A stretch of DNA of 16,085 nt from Flavobacteriia bacterium (GCA_018500075.1 JAHBAN010000241.1:1-16085), one strand, 5' to 3'. Positions 1 through 6,774 are shown, counted from the stretch's first letter. Notes: generated from the sequence alone by a model not told the origin. A program made the numbers and translations.

Positions 1-20
1 GAGTTTGGCGCAGCCAAAAT

Positions 21-63
21 TCGAAACACCGCCTCGAAAACACCGCCCCGAAAACAGCGCCCC
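21..63. repeat. 15-bp tandem repeat, about 3 copies, downstream of the oxygenase gene
   Basis: Three head-to-tail units are visible: a 13-nt first unit at 21-33, then 15-nt units at 34-48 and 49-63. They share the pattern CGAAAACACCGCCC with one or two changes. The array lies just past the 3' end of the minus-strand oxygenase gene. It has no coding frame that I can support and no hairpin of its own. Replication slippage is the simplest origin. Confidence 0.75.
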
Positions 64-101
64 GCCTGCCCGGCTTACGCCCCGCTTACCTTCGGCCCGT
101 C

Positions 102-1013
102 TCAGCCCTTGCCTTGCAGATGCACATAGGTCGCATCATAGCGCCGTTTGAGATAGTCCCCCGCCGAAATCGGCGCGGCCCCTTCGGCGCTCACATCGGT
201 GTCATGATTCGGGTTGAAAAACATCGGCACAGAGATCCGCTCCTCCCCCGAGCCGACAACGCGATGCAGCGTCGCCTTGACCCGCCCGCCACTCCACATC
301 TCCAGCATCTCGCCGAAGTTGATCACAAAATCTCCCGGCGCCAGATCGACCGCGTGCCAGCCACCATCGGCCCCCAGAACTTCAAGCCCCGCGGTGCCGT
401 CACCGGTGAGCAACGTCAGGCAGCCATAATCGGTATGCGCGGCAATTCCGAAGTCTTTTTCCCCCGCCCAATCCGGGCGCGCGGGGTAGTAATTGCCGCG
501 CAACAGCGCCATGGGTCGGGTGAAGCGGCTGTCAAAATACCCCGCCTCGCGGCCGGCTGCCTCGGCAATATGGCCCAAAAGCGCGCGGCAGAGCGTGATC
601 GCCGCGCTGTAATAGGCCTGAACTCTGGCCTGAAACCCCGCCGGCGCTGCGGGCCATTGATTGTCGCCATAAACAAGCAGCCCCTCTGCGCGCAAGGGAT
701 CCTCCCGGCCAAGCTCGAAGCCGCAGTCAAACACCTCTTTATAATCGGGGTTGGCCGCCGGATCGACCTGTTCGGAGCCGCTCGCGCCCCAGCCGCGGTT
801 GGAGCCTGTCAGCGCCATATCCACCTTGGATTTCTCGGCCACCGGCGCGGCAAAAAAACCGCGATACGCCTTGATCAGCGCCTCCACCTCGGCTTTGGAA
901 ATCGGCGTGTTGCTGATCTTGAGAAACCCCGTCTCAAGCACCCCGCGGCGCAAAATGGCGCGGGTCTGCGGATCCTGCGCTTCCAGCGCGGCAAAGTCGA
1001 TCTGCTCGATCAC
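102..1013 (-). CDS. 2-oxoglutarate/Fe(II)-dependent dioxygenase, isopenicillin N synthase-like family
   Basis: 303 aa, a cytosolic non-haem iron oxygenase. The double-stranded beta-helix signature is complete: the iron ligands H193 and D195 (in AAHTDYG) and H250 (in ATLHRV), and the 2-oxoglutarate-binding R259-x-S261 (in ERISVPMFFNP). Residues 1-110 form the usual N-terminal DIOX_N region of this family. The length fits the bacterial members, which include ethylene-forming-enzyme-like and flavanone-hydroxylase-like proteins. The start is a GTG at 1013-1011, chosen because AGGAG lies 7 nt upstream; the overlapping ATG is out of frame. The gene is divergent from tpiA, sharing about 125 bp, and has no obvious pathway partner here. 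The substrate cannot be told from sequence. The family call is firm; a specific name would be a guess. Confidence 0.9.
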   Translation of the reverse strand: MIEQIDFAALEAQDPQTRAILRRGVLETGFLKISNTPISKAEVEALIKAYRGFFAAPVAEKSKVDMALTGSNRGWGASGSEQVDPAANPDYKEVFDCGFELGREDPLRAEGLLVYGDNQWPAAPAGFQARVQAYYSAAITLCRALLGHIAEAAGREAGYFDSRFTRPMALLRGNYYPARPDWAGEKDFGIAAHTDYGCLTLLTGDGTAGLEVLGADGGWHAVDLAPGDFVINFGEMLEMWSGGRVKATLHRVVGSGEERISVPMFFNPNHDTDVSAEGAAPISAGDYLKRRYDATYVHLQGKG

Positions 1014-1138
1014 ATCAAGGCTCCTCTGTGTCTGGCCGCCTTTCTAGACATCCTGAGCCTGCGCGCAACCGCGTGAGTTCGATATTGGCCCCGCGCGACC
1101 AAGCTGCTAGGTGTTTTTCAAACGAAGAGGAGCAGATG

Positions 1139-1879
1139 ATGCGGCGCAAACTGGCAGCAGGCAATTGGAAGATGAACGGGATGCAGGCGAGCCTTGCCGA
1201 GCTGGCGCGGCTGGCGCAGGCCCATCGCGACAGCGCTGTGGAAATCCTCATTTGCCCGCCCGCCACATTGCTGCAGGCCGCAACCGCCTATGCGCCGCTC
1301 ACCGTCGGCGCGCAGGATTGCCATATGAACGCGTCCGGCGCGCACACCGGCGATCTGTCGGCCGCCCAGATCAGGGATGCGGGCGGGCGCGCTGTGATCG
1401 TCGGTCATTCCGAGCGCCGCGCCGATCATCACGAAAGCTCGCAGATGGTGCGCGCCAAGGCCCGCGCCGCTCAGGCCGAGGGCTTGACGGCGATTGTCTG
1501 CATGGGCGAAAGCGCCGCACAGCGCGAGGCCCAGAACACGCTTGATATCATCGGCGGCCAGCTAGCCGGCTCGATCCCCGACACCGCCACCGGCGAAAAC
1601 CTTGTGGTCGCCTATGAGCCGATCTGGGCGATCGGAACAGGGCGAGTGCCGACGCTGGCGCAGATCGGGGAGGTGCATGATTTTATCCGCGCCCGCCTTG
1701 AGCGGCGCTTTGGCGCGGGGGTGGGCCGCTCGGTGCGCATTCTTTATGGCGGCTCTGTGAAGCCCGACAATGCCGCCGGGATTTTCACGGTCAGCAATGT
1801 CGACGGCGCGCTTGTTGGCGGGGCCTCGCTCACGGCCGCGGCTTTCTCCCCCATCATCAGCGCTCTGGACGCGGTCTGA
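1139..1879 (+). CDS. tpiA: Triosephosphate isomerase
   Basis: 246 aa. Interconverts dihydroxyacetone phosphate and glyceraldehyde 3-phosphate in glycolysis and gluconeogenesis, in the cytosol. All catalytic residues are visible: N9/K11 in AAGNWKMNG, H90 in VIVGHSERR, and E160 in the loop motif AYEPIWAIGTG. The phosphate-binding YGGSVKP and the C-terminal GALVGGASL are also present. Length is normal for the family. Two ATGs stand side by side at 1136 and 1139. The AGGAG at 1128-1132 is 3 nt from the first and 6 nt from the second, so 1139 is preferred; the difference is one Met. No strong promoter was recognised in the gap shared with the divergent oxygenase gene. The gene converges with dctM, which ends at 2008. 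Confidence 0.97.
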   Translation: MRRKLAAGNWKMNGMQASLAELARLAQAHRDSAVEILICPPATLLQAATAYAPLTVGAQDCHMNASGAHTGDLSAAQIRDAGGRAVIVGHSERRADHHESSQMVRAKARAAQAEGLTAIVCMGESAAQREAQNTLDIIGGQLAGSIPDTATGENLVVAYEPIWAIGTGRVPTLAQIGEVHDFIRARLERRFGAGVGRSVRILYGGSVKPDNAAGIFTVSNVDGALVGGASLTAAAFSPIISALDAV

Positions 1880-1956
1880 GCGCGCCACCGGCCCGCCGCC
1901 CCCAGCCCTCGGCCCCCTGTCGCCTGTCGTCTGTCTCCTGTCTTCTCGGCACAAAA

Positions 1957-1985
1957 AAGGCGGCGCACAGAGCCGGCGCCGCCTT
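1957..1985 (-). terminator. Rho-independent terminator of the dctPQM operon
   Basis: A perfect 10-bp inverted repeat, AAGGCGGCGC (1957-1966) and its complement (1976-1985), with a 9-nt loop. On the minus strand it begins 23 nt after the dctM stop and runs straight into a U tract (A run at 1953-1958 on the plus strand). On the plus strand no T run follows, so it should mainly stop dctM transcription rather than tpiA. The stretch just upstream (about 1917-1945) is a degenerate CTGTC-rich repeat. Confidence 0.9.
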
Positions 1986-2007
1986 GATCCTGCCCCGTCG
2001 GGGCGCG

Positions 2008-3402
2008 CTATTTCGTGATGATTTCCGGACCCATCAGCAGGGTCGGCAACCAGGTCGAAATCGCCGGGATATAGGTCACCATAATGAGGAAGATGAACAG
2101 CACACCTGTAAAGGGCAGCGCCGCCTTCACAACCCGCATCATCGACATTCCCGCCACCCCAGAGGTGACAAACAGGTTCAACCCAACCGGTGGCGTGATC
2201 ATGCCGATTTCCATATTCACGACCATGATGATCCCGAGGTGGATCGGGTCGATCCCCAGCTCGATCGCAATCGGAAAGACCAGCGGCGCCACGATGATCA
2301 GAAGGCCCGACGGCTCCATGAACTGCCCCCCGATCAGCAAGATCACATTGACAATCACAAGAAACATGACCGGTCCCAGCCCCGCATCCAGCATGGCGGT
2401 TGCGATTTGCTGCGGGATTTGCTCATCGGTCAGCACGTGTTTGAGGATCAGCGCGTTGGCGATGATAAACATCAGCGTGATGGTGAGCTTTCCGGCGTCC
2501 AGCAGCGTGTTGCGCGTGTCGATATGGAAAAAGGCCGTCACAAGCGCCTTGGGCTTTTCCAGAAGCGTCAGGTTGCGATGGCCGTCCTTGCCGGCCAGCG
2601 GGCCGATATCGCGGTAGATAAACACCGCCGCGATAAAGGAATAGACCGCCGCGACCGCCGCCGCCTCTGTCGGGGTAAAGATCGCCCCGGTGAGACCCGG
2701 CACGCCATAGATCCCGACCATGATGATAATGATCAGCAACAGACCCCAGAAGGCATCGCCAAAGCTGCGCGCAACTTCGCCCCAGCCGCGCCATTCGCCC
2801 GCGGGCATATTGCGAATGCGGGCCATGATGTAGATCGTGATCATCAGCATCAGCCCCGCCATGATCCCCGGAATCACACCAGCAAGGAACATACGGCCCA
2901 CCGAGACATCTGTAGCCGAGGCATAGACCACCATGACGATCGAGGGCGGAATGAGGATCCCCAAGGTGCCCGCATTGGCGATCACCCCTGCGGCAAAGTC
3001 CTTGGTATAGCCCGCCTCGCGCATCGCCGCGATCACGATTGTCCCGATCGCGACCACTGTGGCCGGCGAGGAGCCGGAGAGTGCGGCAAACATCATACAG
3101 GCAAACACCCCGGCAATCGCCAGACCGCCGCGCAGATGCCCGACACAGGCAATCGAGAAGCGGATGATCCGCTTGGCCACACCGCCCGTCGACATAAAGG
3201 ACGAGGCCAGAATAAAGAACGGGATCGCCAGAAGCGTGTAATGCCCCGCCATCGCCTGAAACAGCGATTGGGCCACCGAGGCGAGCGATGTATCACTCAG
3301 CGCCAGCAGAAAGATCACCGAGCTGATGCCGAGCGAAACGGCAATCGGCACACCGATCAGCATAAGGCCGATAATCAGGCCAAAAAGAATTGCGACATCC
3401 AT
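2008..3402 (-). CDS. dctM: TRAP dicarboxylate transporter, large permease subunit DctM
   Basis: 464 aa, inner-membrane channel-forming subunit of a tripartite ATP-independent periplasmic transporter driven by an ion gradient. It is almost entirely hydrophobic helices. DctM family signatures are visible: GLIIGLMLIGVPIAVSLG at the N-terminus, ANAGTLGILIPPSIVMVVYA in the first half, and GGQFMEPSGLLIIVAPLVFP in the second. It is somewhat longer than a minimal DctM because of a hydrophilic insertion of about 40 residues near position 260-300 (around the KDGHRNLTLLEKPKA stretch), also typical of the dicarboxylate DctM branch. The start at 3402 lies 3 nt after the dctQ stop, so the two genes are cotranscribed and probably translationally coupled. 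A terminator follows. C4-dicarboxylate as substrate is inferred from dctP and dctBD. Confidence 0.95.
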   Translation of the reverse strand: MDVAILFGLIIGLMLIGVPIAVSLGISSVIFLLALSDTSLASVAQSLFQAMAGHYTLLAIPFFILASSFMSTGGVAKRIIRFSIACVGHLRGGLAIAGVFACMMFAALSGSSPATVVAIGTIVIAAMREAGYTKDFAAGVIANAGTLGILIPPSIVMVVYASATDVSVGRMFLAGVIPGIMAGLMLMITIYIMARIRNMPAGEWRGWGEVARSFGDAFWGLLLIIIIMVGIYGVPGLTGAIFTPTEAAAVAAVYSFIAAVFIYRDIGPLAGKDGHRNLTLLEKPKALVTAFFHIDTRNTLLDAGKLTITLMFIIANALILKHVLTDEQIPQQIATAMLDAGLGPVMFLVIVNVILLIGGQFMEPSGLLIIVAPLVFPIAIELGIDPIHLGIIMVVNMEIGMITPPVGLNLFVTSGVAGMSMMRVVKAALPFTGVLFIFLIMVTYIPAISTWLPTLLMGPEIITK

Positions 3403-3405
3403 AAA

Positions 3406-4104
3406 TCAGTCCCCCTGCCCGTGGGCGCGGCGCGCGTCTTCCACGGCGTCTTCGGCCTCGTGGCTTACAATCAGGCTCGTGGCCTCGCCCGTCCAGACCC
3501 GCACTGTCGCCTGACAAAAGCGAAACAGCATCAGCGTCATGCCAATCGGCAGGATCGCATAGGGAATGAACCGTGGCAGTTTTTCGTATTCTTCGCCTTC
3601 ATTCATCAAAGGCTCCAGAAAGCGCAGGAATTCGGGCAGCGGAATATCCTCGACCCCATACCAGGCGCGATAGGAGGTCGCGCGCATCTCTTCAAACCCT
3701 GTGGGAAACCAGCGGCCCGTGGTTTGGGGCAGATTGGCAAAATTGGCCCAGTAATCCCAGGCCCCCTTGAGGAGCAAAAACGCATAGCCCGTGCAGATCA
3801 CCCCGGCCACAATCGCCAAGACCCTGCGGCTGCGCGCGGGCAAGAGGTTGATCACCGTGTCGACCCCGAGGTTGGATGTGGTCTTGATGGCATAGGAGAC
3901 ACCAAACAGCACAAGCCAGGCAAACAGGAAAGTGACAGTCTCCAGCACCCAGATCTGGCTGGTGTTGAAAAGATAGCGCATGACAACATTGATAAATGTC
4001 AAAACTGTCATCATGCCCAGAAGAAAGGCAATCACCGTTTCTTCCAGTTCATTGACGAAACGACCCAGCGGTCCCTTTGCCTTATAGCCATGAGCCATAG
4101 TCAT
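3406..4104 (-). CDS. dctQ: TRAP dicarboxylate transporter, small permease subunit DctQ
   Basis: 232 aa, four-helix inner-membrane subunit that pairs with DctM. Hydrophobic segments lie at about residues 22-44, 54-76, 92-114 and 177-196. A long hydrophilic loop of about 60 residues, rich in Phe, Glu and Pro, sits between helices 3 and 4; this is seen in dicarboxylate-type DctQ proteins and makes them longer than minimal DctQ. The family pattern INVVMRYLFN at the end of helix 1 is present. Two starts are possible: ATG at 4104 (AGGAG only 3 nt away) and ATG at 4098 (9 nt away). The protein differs by two residues, and I cannot decide. It follows dctP after an 83-nt gap that holds a strong stem-loop, and precedes dctM by 3 nt. 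Confidence 0.93.
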   Translation of the reverse strand: MTMAHGYKAKGPLGRFVNELEETVIAFLLGMMTVLTFINVVMRYLFNTSQIWVLETVTFLFAWLVLFGVSYAIKTTSNLGVDTVINLLPARSRRVLAIVAGVICTGYAFLLLKGAWDYWANFANLPQTTGRWFPTGFEEMRATSYRAWYGVEDIPLPEFLRFLEPLMNEGEEYEKLPRFIPYAILPIGMTLMLFRFCQATVRVWTGEATSLIVSHEAEDAVEDARRAHGQGD

Positions 4105-4132
4105 TCGCTCCTATGAGAGAGGAAAGAGGGGA

Positions 4133-4166
4133 GCGCAGGCCCAAGACCAAACGGTCGGGCCTGCGC
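4133..4166 (-). promoter_or_regulatory. Stem-loop between dctP and dctQ
   Basis: A perfect 10-bp outer stem, GCGCAGGCCC (4133-4142) with its complement at 4157-4166, encloses a 4-bp inner stem (GACC 4145-4148 with GGTC 4153-4156), an AA bulge and an AAAC loop. It lies 21 nt past the dctP stop and ends about 28 nt before dctQ. There is no U tract on the minus strand, so it is unlikely to be a full terminator. It is better read as an mRNA-stabilising or partial-termination element that keeps the binding protein in excess over the permease. Confidence 0.75.
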
Positions 4167-4187
4167 CTCTGGCTGCACTTGCAGCGC

Positions 4188-5189
4188 TTAGAAGTTTGCG
4201 TTGATCGCTTGCGCGGCGTCAATGTTCTCTTGGCCGACATCGTCCTTGAACTGGCCCCAAACCGGCATCATCGCATCAACCCAGGCCTGACGGGTCGTCG
4301 CATCCAGCTCGCGGATGGTTGTGCCCGCATCCAGAATCGCCTGACGCGCATCGCTGTCGACCTTGCCCACAGCGGCGTTGCGCTCGGTGCTGACCTCATT
4401 GAGGATCGTGGCAAGCTGGCTGCGCGTGTCCGCATCCAGGCTGTCCCACCAGTCGGTGCCGACAACGACCATATAGTCGATGATGCCGTGGTTGGTTTCG
4501 GTGATACCATCCTGCACTTCAAAGAATTTCTTGCCGTAGATGTTGGACCAGGTGTTCTCCTGACCATCAACAACACCGGTCTGCAGCGCGCCATAAACTT
4601 CCGAGAAGGCCATAGGCTGCGGGCTGACGCCAATCGCTTCCATCTGCGCCTTGATCACATCAGAGGGCTGCACGCGGAATTTGAGGCCCGCAGCATCGGT
4701 CGGCAGGTTGAGCGGCTTGTTGGCCGACATCTGCTTCATGCCATTGTGCCAGAACTCAAGACCCAGAAGACCGCGGCGGGTCATCGAGGCTTTCATCGCC
4801 TGGCCGGTGTCCGAGCTTTGGAACGCGTCCACAGCGTCGATGTTCTTGAACATGAAGGGCAAATCAAAGATGCGGAATTGTTTGGTGAACTGTTCAAATT
4901 TTGACAGGCTCGGCGCCGCCATCTGAACATCGCCCTGCAACATCGCTTCCAGAACCTGATCATCATCATAGAGTGTCGAGTTCGGGAAGACTTCCATACA
5001 GGCCTTGCCGTTCATCTCCGTGTTGACGCGCTCTTGCAAAAGCGAGGCAGCAATACCCTTGGGGTGCTTGTCGGTGTTGGTCACATGGCTGAATTTGATC
5101 ACCATTTCGCCATCGTCACAGGCCGCCGAAACCGCGCCCGCAGAGACTGTGAGCGACAAAGCCGCCAGAGTTGTTGCGATAAATTTCAT
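4188..5189 (-). CDS. dctP: TRAP C4-dicarboxylate-binding periplasmic protein DctP
   Basis: 333 aa, periplasmic receptor that captures substrate and delivers it to DctQM. Residues 1-23 form a Sec signal peptide (K2, hydrophobic core, VSAA cleavage region). The mature protein reads like DctP of Rhodobacter capsulatus: IKFSHV near the start, FPNSTLYDDD, APSLSKF, FDLPFMF, the substrate-carboxylate arginine R172 in GLKFRVQPSDV, then PMAFSEVYGALQTGVVDGQEN. C24 and C64 could form a disulfide. The start is firm: GGAGG lies 8 nt upstream of ATG 5189. It is first in the dctPQM operon, and its upstream region carries the presumed DctD sites. Succinate, malate and fumarate are the inferred substrates, from family and from the dctBD neighbours. 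Confidence 0.95.
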   Translation of the reverse strand: MKFIATTLAALSLTVSAGAVSAACDDGEMVIKFSHVTNTDKHPKGIAASLLQERVNTEMNGKACMEVFPNSTLYDDDQVLEAMLQGDVQMAAPSLSKFEQFTKQFRIFDLPFMFKNIDAVDAFQSSDTGQAMKASMTRRGLLGLEFWHNGMKQMSANKPLNLPTDAAGLKFRVQPSDVIKAQMEAIGVSPQPMAFSEVYGALQTGVVDGQENTWSNIYGKKFFEVQDGITETNHGIIDYMVVVGTDWWDSLDADTRSQLATILNEVSTERNAAVGKVDSDARQAILDAGTTIRELDATTRQAWVDAMMPVWGQFKDDVGQENIDAAQAINANF

Positions 5190-5247
5190 AGATATCTCCT
5201 CCCAGAGTTCAGAATCACTTCGCCGACACTCCCATGCCAGCGGATGC

Positions 5248-5262
5248 GCAAGTCTTTGCCAA
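5248..5262 (-). promoter_or_regulatory. Degenerate sigma-54-like (-24/-12) element upstream of dctP
   Basis: Read on the minus strand it is TTGGCAAAGACTTGC. It has the GG and GC elements of a sigma-54 promoter and good flanking matches (TTGGCA, TTGC). However, only 9 nt separate GG from GC, whereas the established spacing is 10. It would place transcription start near 5236 and the two upstream palindromes near -107 and -140, the usual enhancer range. With the wrong spacing it may be inactive. Confidence 0.35.
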
Positions 5263-5294
5263 GCCGCCCCACCGACGCAACATCGGCGTTTTTT

Positions 5295-5300
5295 ATTGTA
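5295..5300 (-). promoter_or_regulatory. Candidate sigma-70 -10 box for dctP
   Basis: On the minus strand TACAAT matches the -10 consensus in 5 of 6 positions and sits in an AT-rich island within GC-rich DNA. No recognisable -35 hexamer lies 16-18 bp upstream, as expected for an activator-dependent promoter. Start would be near 5288, leaving a leader of about 99 nt. The nearer palindrome would be centred near -55. Confidence 0.35.
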
Positions 5301-5334
5301 TTTTCAGATCCTTAAATTCCCCGCCTCGGTCAAA

Positions 5335-5352
5335 TGTGCGAAATTCCGCACA
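5335..5352. promoter_or_regulatory. Presumed DctD binding site A (proximal) upstream of dctP
   Basis: An 18-bp palindrome, TGTGCG-N6-CGCACA with the inner bases AAATTC; 8 of 9 base pairs are symmetric. It is the best-conserved palindrome in the dctP upstream region. Site B, 33 bp away, matches it in 14 of 18 positions. Tandem DctD sites of this kind are known upstream of rhizobial dctA. Assignment to DctD is inferred from the adjacent dctBD genes. Confidence 0.65.
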
Positions 5353-5367
5353 CACCCTGCCTATCTC

Positions 5368-5385
5368 CGTGCGGGATTCCACACA
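5368..5385. promoter_or_regulatory. Presumed DctD binding site B (distal) upstream of dctP
   Basis: GTGCGGGATTCCACACA at 5369-5385 repeats site A in direct orientation with changes at four positions; its own symmetry is weaker (6 of 9 pairs). Centre-to-centre distance from site A is 33 bp, about three helical turns, so both would lie on the same DNA face. A strong and a weak site in tandem is the arrangement described for rhizobial dctA. Confidence 0.6.
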
Positions 5386-5388
5386 GTT

Positions 5389-5438
5389 TTCAGCTTTTTC
5401 TTTCTCCAAATATCCCGGGGTGCGGGGCAGCGCCCCGC
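5389..5438 (-). repeat. Dispersed repeat with hairpin, copy 1 (downstream of dctD)
   Basis: A 32-nt core at 5389-5420 matches 8593-8624 in 28 of 32 positions. It begins TTCAGCTTTTTCTTTC, and AAATATCC with a G run follows three variable bases later. Next to it lies a perfect hairpin, GCGGGGC (5422-5428) with GCCCCGC (5432-5438) and a 3-nt loop. On the minus strand the order is dctD stop, hairpin, GGATATTT, then an A-rich tract. It may act as a 3'-end or terminator module. It abuts the presumed distal DctD site. Confidence 0.7.
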
Positions 5439-5462
5439 TCCGGCGCGCCCCCGCGCGCGCCT

Positions 5463-5510
5463 GCCCGATCTCTGGCCCGATCTCTGGCCCGATCACTGGC
5501 CTGTCTTCGC
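5463..5510. repeat. 12-bp tandem repeat downstream of dctD
   Basis: The unit GCCCGATCTCTG occurs exactly at 5463-5474 and 5475-5486, with one change at 5487-5498, and a decayed fourth unit follows. It begins about 20 nt past the dctD stop (5533, minus strand). No gene is supported here. The rest of the 343-nt dctD-dctP gap holds the dispersed repeat, two palindromes and the dctP promoter region, each listed separately. Confidence 0.8.
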
Positions 5511-5532
5511 CCTGACGCTGCCCGGCCGGGCG

Positions 5533-6774
5533 TCAGCGGCGGTAATCCTCCGGTTTGATGTCATAGCGGGCCAGCTTGTCATAAAAGGTCTTGCGCGGCA
5601 GTTTGAGCGCTTCGGCGGCTGCACTCGCCTTGCCGTTTTGGCGCCCCAGAGCCGCAATCAGAAGCGAGCGCTCGACCCGCGCCATCTGCTCGGCCAGCCC
5701 CAGATCCGCGCTGCTGCCGACCGTATCGGCCATCCCGAGCACAAAGCGCATCGCCGCGCTCATCAGCGAGCGGGTGTTGCCCGGCCAGTCCTGCGCCATC
5801 AGCCCGGAGAGGGTATCGGGCGGGATTTCGGGGCTGACAAGCCCGGCCTGCTCGGCGGCTTGGCGCACATAATGCTGAAAAATCACAGGGATATCCTCGG
5901 GCCGTTCGCTGAGCGCGGGAATGCGCAGGCTCATGCCCTCCAGCCGGTAAAACAGCTCGGCATTAAAGCGCCCCGCCTCGACAGAGGCCTGCAAATCGCC
6001 TGAGCTGCCCGCAATCAGCCGCGTGGTTTGCCCCGCATCCAGACGCTCGACCAGCTCGTATTGCAAAGCGGCCGGCAGGCTGTCGATTTCGTCCAGAAAC
6101 AAAGTGCCGCTGGCGCCATCCTGCAGCGCCGCGCCAAACCCTGCGCCGTCCAGCGCAGAGGATTGCCGGCGCACAAAAGGCCCGGCGCGGCGGCGCGAGC
6201 TCAAGTGGATCACCTCGGCCACCTTGGCAATCCCCGCCCCGCGCGGCCCCGTCACCAGCGCCTCCACATCCAGCCGCGCAAGCTGGCGCACCCGGCTGCG
6301 CAAATCTTCGGCCTTCTGAGAGGTGCCAAAGATCATCCGCGCCGCCGCATCGCCGGCCAGAGCCTCGGCCCGCAAGGCGCGGTTTTCAAGCACCAGCGCC
6401 CGCGTGCCAAGCGCCCGGCGCAACACCGCCAACAAGGCCTGTGGCGCGCATGGCTTTTCCAGAAAGTCAAACGCCCCCTCGCCCATCGCCTTGACCGCCA
6501 TCGAGATATCGCCCTCGCCGGTGAGCAAAATCACCGGCAGCTCGGGATCAAGCCCGCGCACATGGGCCAACACATGAAACCCGTCGCGTCCGGGCATCCG
6601 CATATCCGACAGAACCGCCCCGTCAAAAGCGGCGCTGATATGGTCTTTGGCCTCGATAAACGAGCCGGCCAGCACCACATCCAGCCCCTCAAGTTCAAGC
6701 GTCTGCGCAAGCGCATCCCGCACCGCACGGTCATCATCCACAATCAGAACTGTCTTGCTCATGGCCTCTCTCAT
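5533..6774 (-). CDS. dctD: C4-dicarboxylate response regulator DctD, NtrC family, lacking GAFTGA
   Basis: 413 aa. The receiver domain (about 6-120) is intact: D13-D15 acidic pocket, phosphoacceptor D57, T85 and K107. A degenerate AAA+ domain (about 145-340) follows, then a Fis-type helix-turn-helix (about 370-410) with PRKTFYDKL, which resembles the C-terminus of rhizobial DctD. Odd points in the AAA+ domain: the Walker A region reads GPRGAGIAK (176-184), so the lysine position is Ile; the loop carrying GAFTGA is missing, with only 52 residues between Walker A G176 and Walker B D228, about 20 fewer than in PspF; and one arginine finger is replaced by N271, while R277 remains. Walker B GTLFLDEI and WPGNTR are kept. 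It starts at 6774, overlapping the dctB stop as ATGA; GAGGA lies 9 nt upstream. A downstream ATG at 6762 is an alternative. Confidence 0.88.
   Translation of the reverse strand: MREAMSKTVLIVDDDRAVRDALAQTLELEGLDVVLAGSFIEAKDHISAAFDGAVLSDMRMPGRDGFHVLAHVRGLDPELPVILLTGEGDISMAVKAMGEGAFDFLEKPCAPQALLAVLRRALGTRALVLENRALRAEALAGDAAARMIFGTSQKAEDLRSRVRQLARLDVEALVTGPRGAGIAKVAEVIHLSSRRRAGPFVRRQSSALDGAGFGAALQDGASGTLFLDEIDSLPAALQYELVERLDAGQTTRLIAGSSGDLQASVEAGRFNAELFYRLEGMSLRIPALSERPEDIPVIFQHYVRQAAEQAGLVSPEIPPDTLSGLMAQDWPGNTRSLMSAAMRFVLGMADTVGSSADLGLAEQMARVERSLLIAALGRQNGKASAAAEALKLPRKTFYDKLARYDIKPEDYRR

Noticed and set aside
4..18. Small hairpin TTTGGC-GCA-GCCAAA at the left edge
   Set aside because: A 6-bp stem with no U tract; whether it ends the oxygenase transcript or a gene outside the window cannot be decided.
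21..63. Short direct repeats considered as a CRISPR array
   Set aside because: Units are contiguous with no spacers and are too short; no cas gene is present.
1087..1115. Possible tpiA promoter, TTGGCC with TAGGTG at 17 bp
   Set aside because: The -10 match is too poor to support a call.
1984..4116. A 710-aa open reading frame on the plus strand opposite dctM and dctQ
   Set aside because: Its translation is rich in His, Arg, Asp and Gln with no domain, and it is the antisense of two well-supported membrane protein genes. Hydrophobic codons read in reverse give this composition in GC-rich DNA.
5005..6003. A 332-aa plus-strand frame across the dctP 5' end, the intergenic gap and dctD
   Set aside because: It crosses repeats and regulatory palindromes, has no motifs, and is antisense to dctP and dctD.
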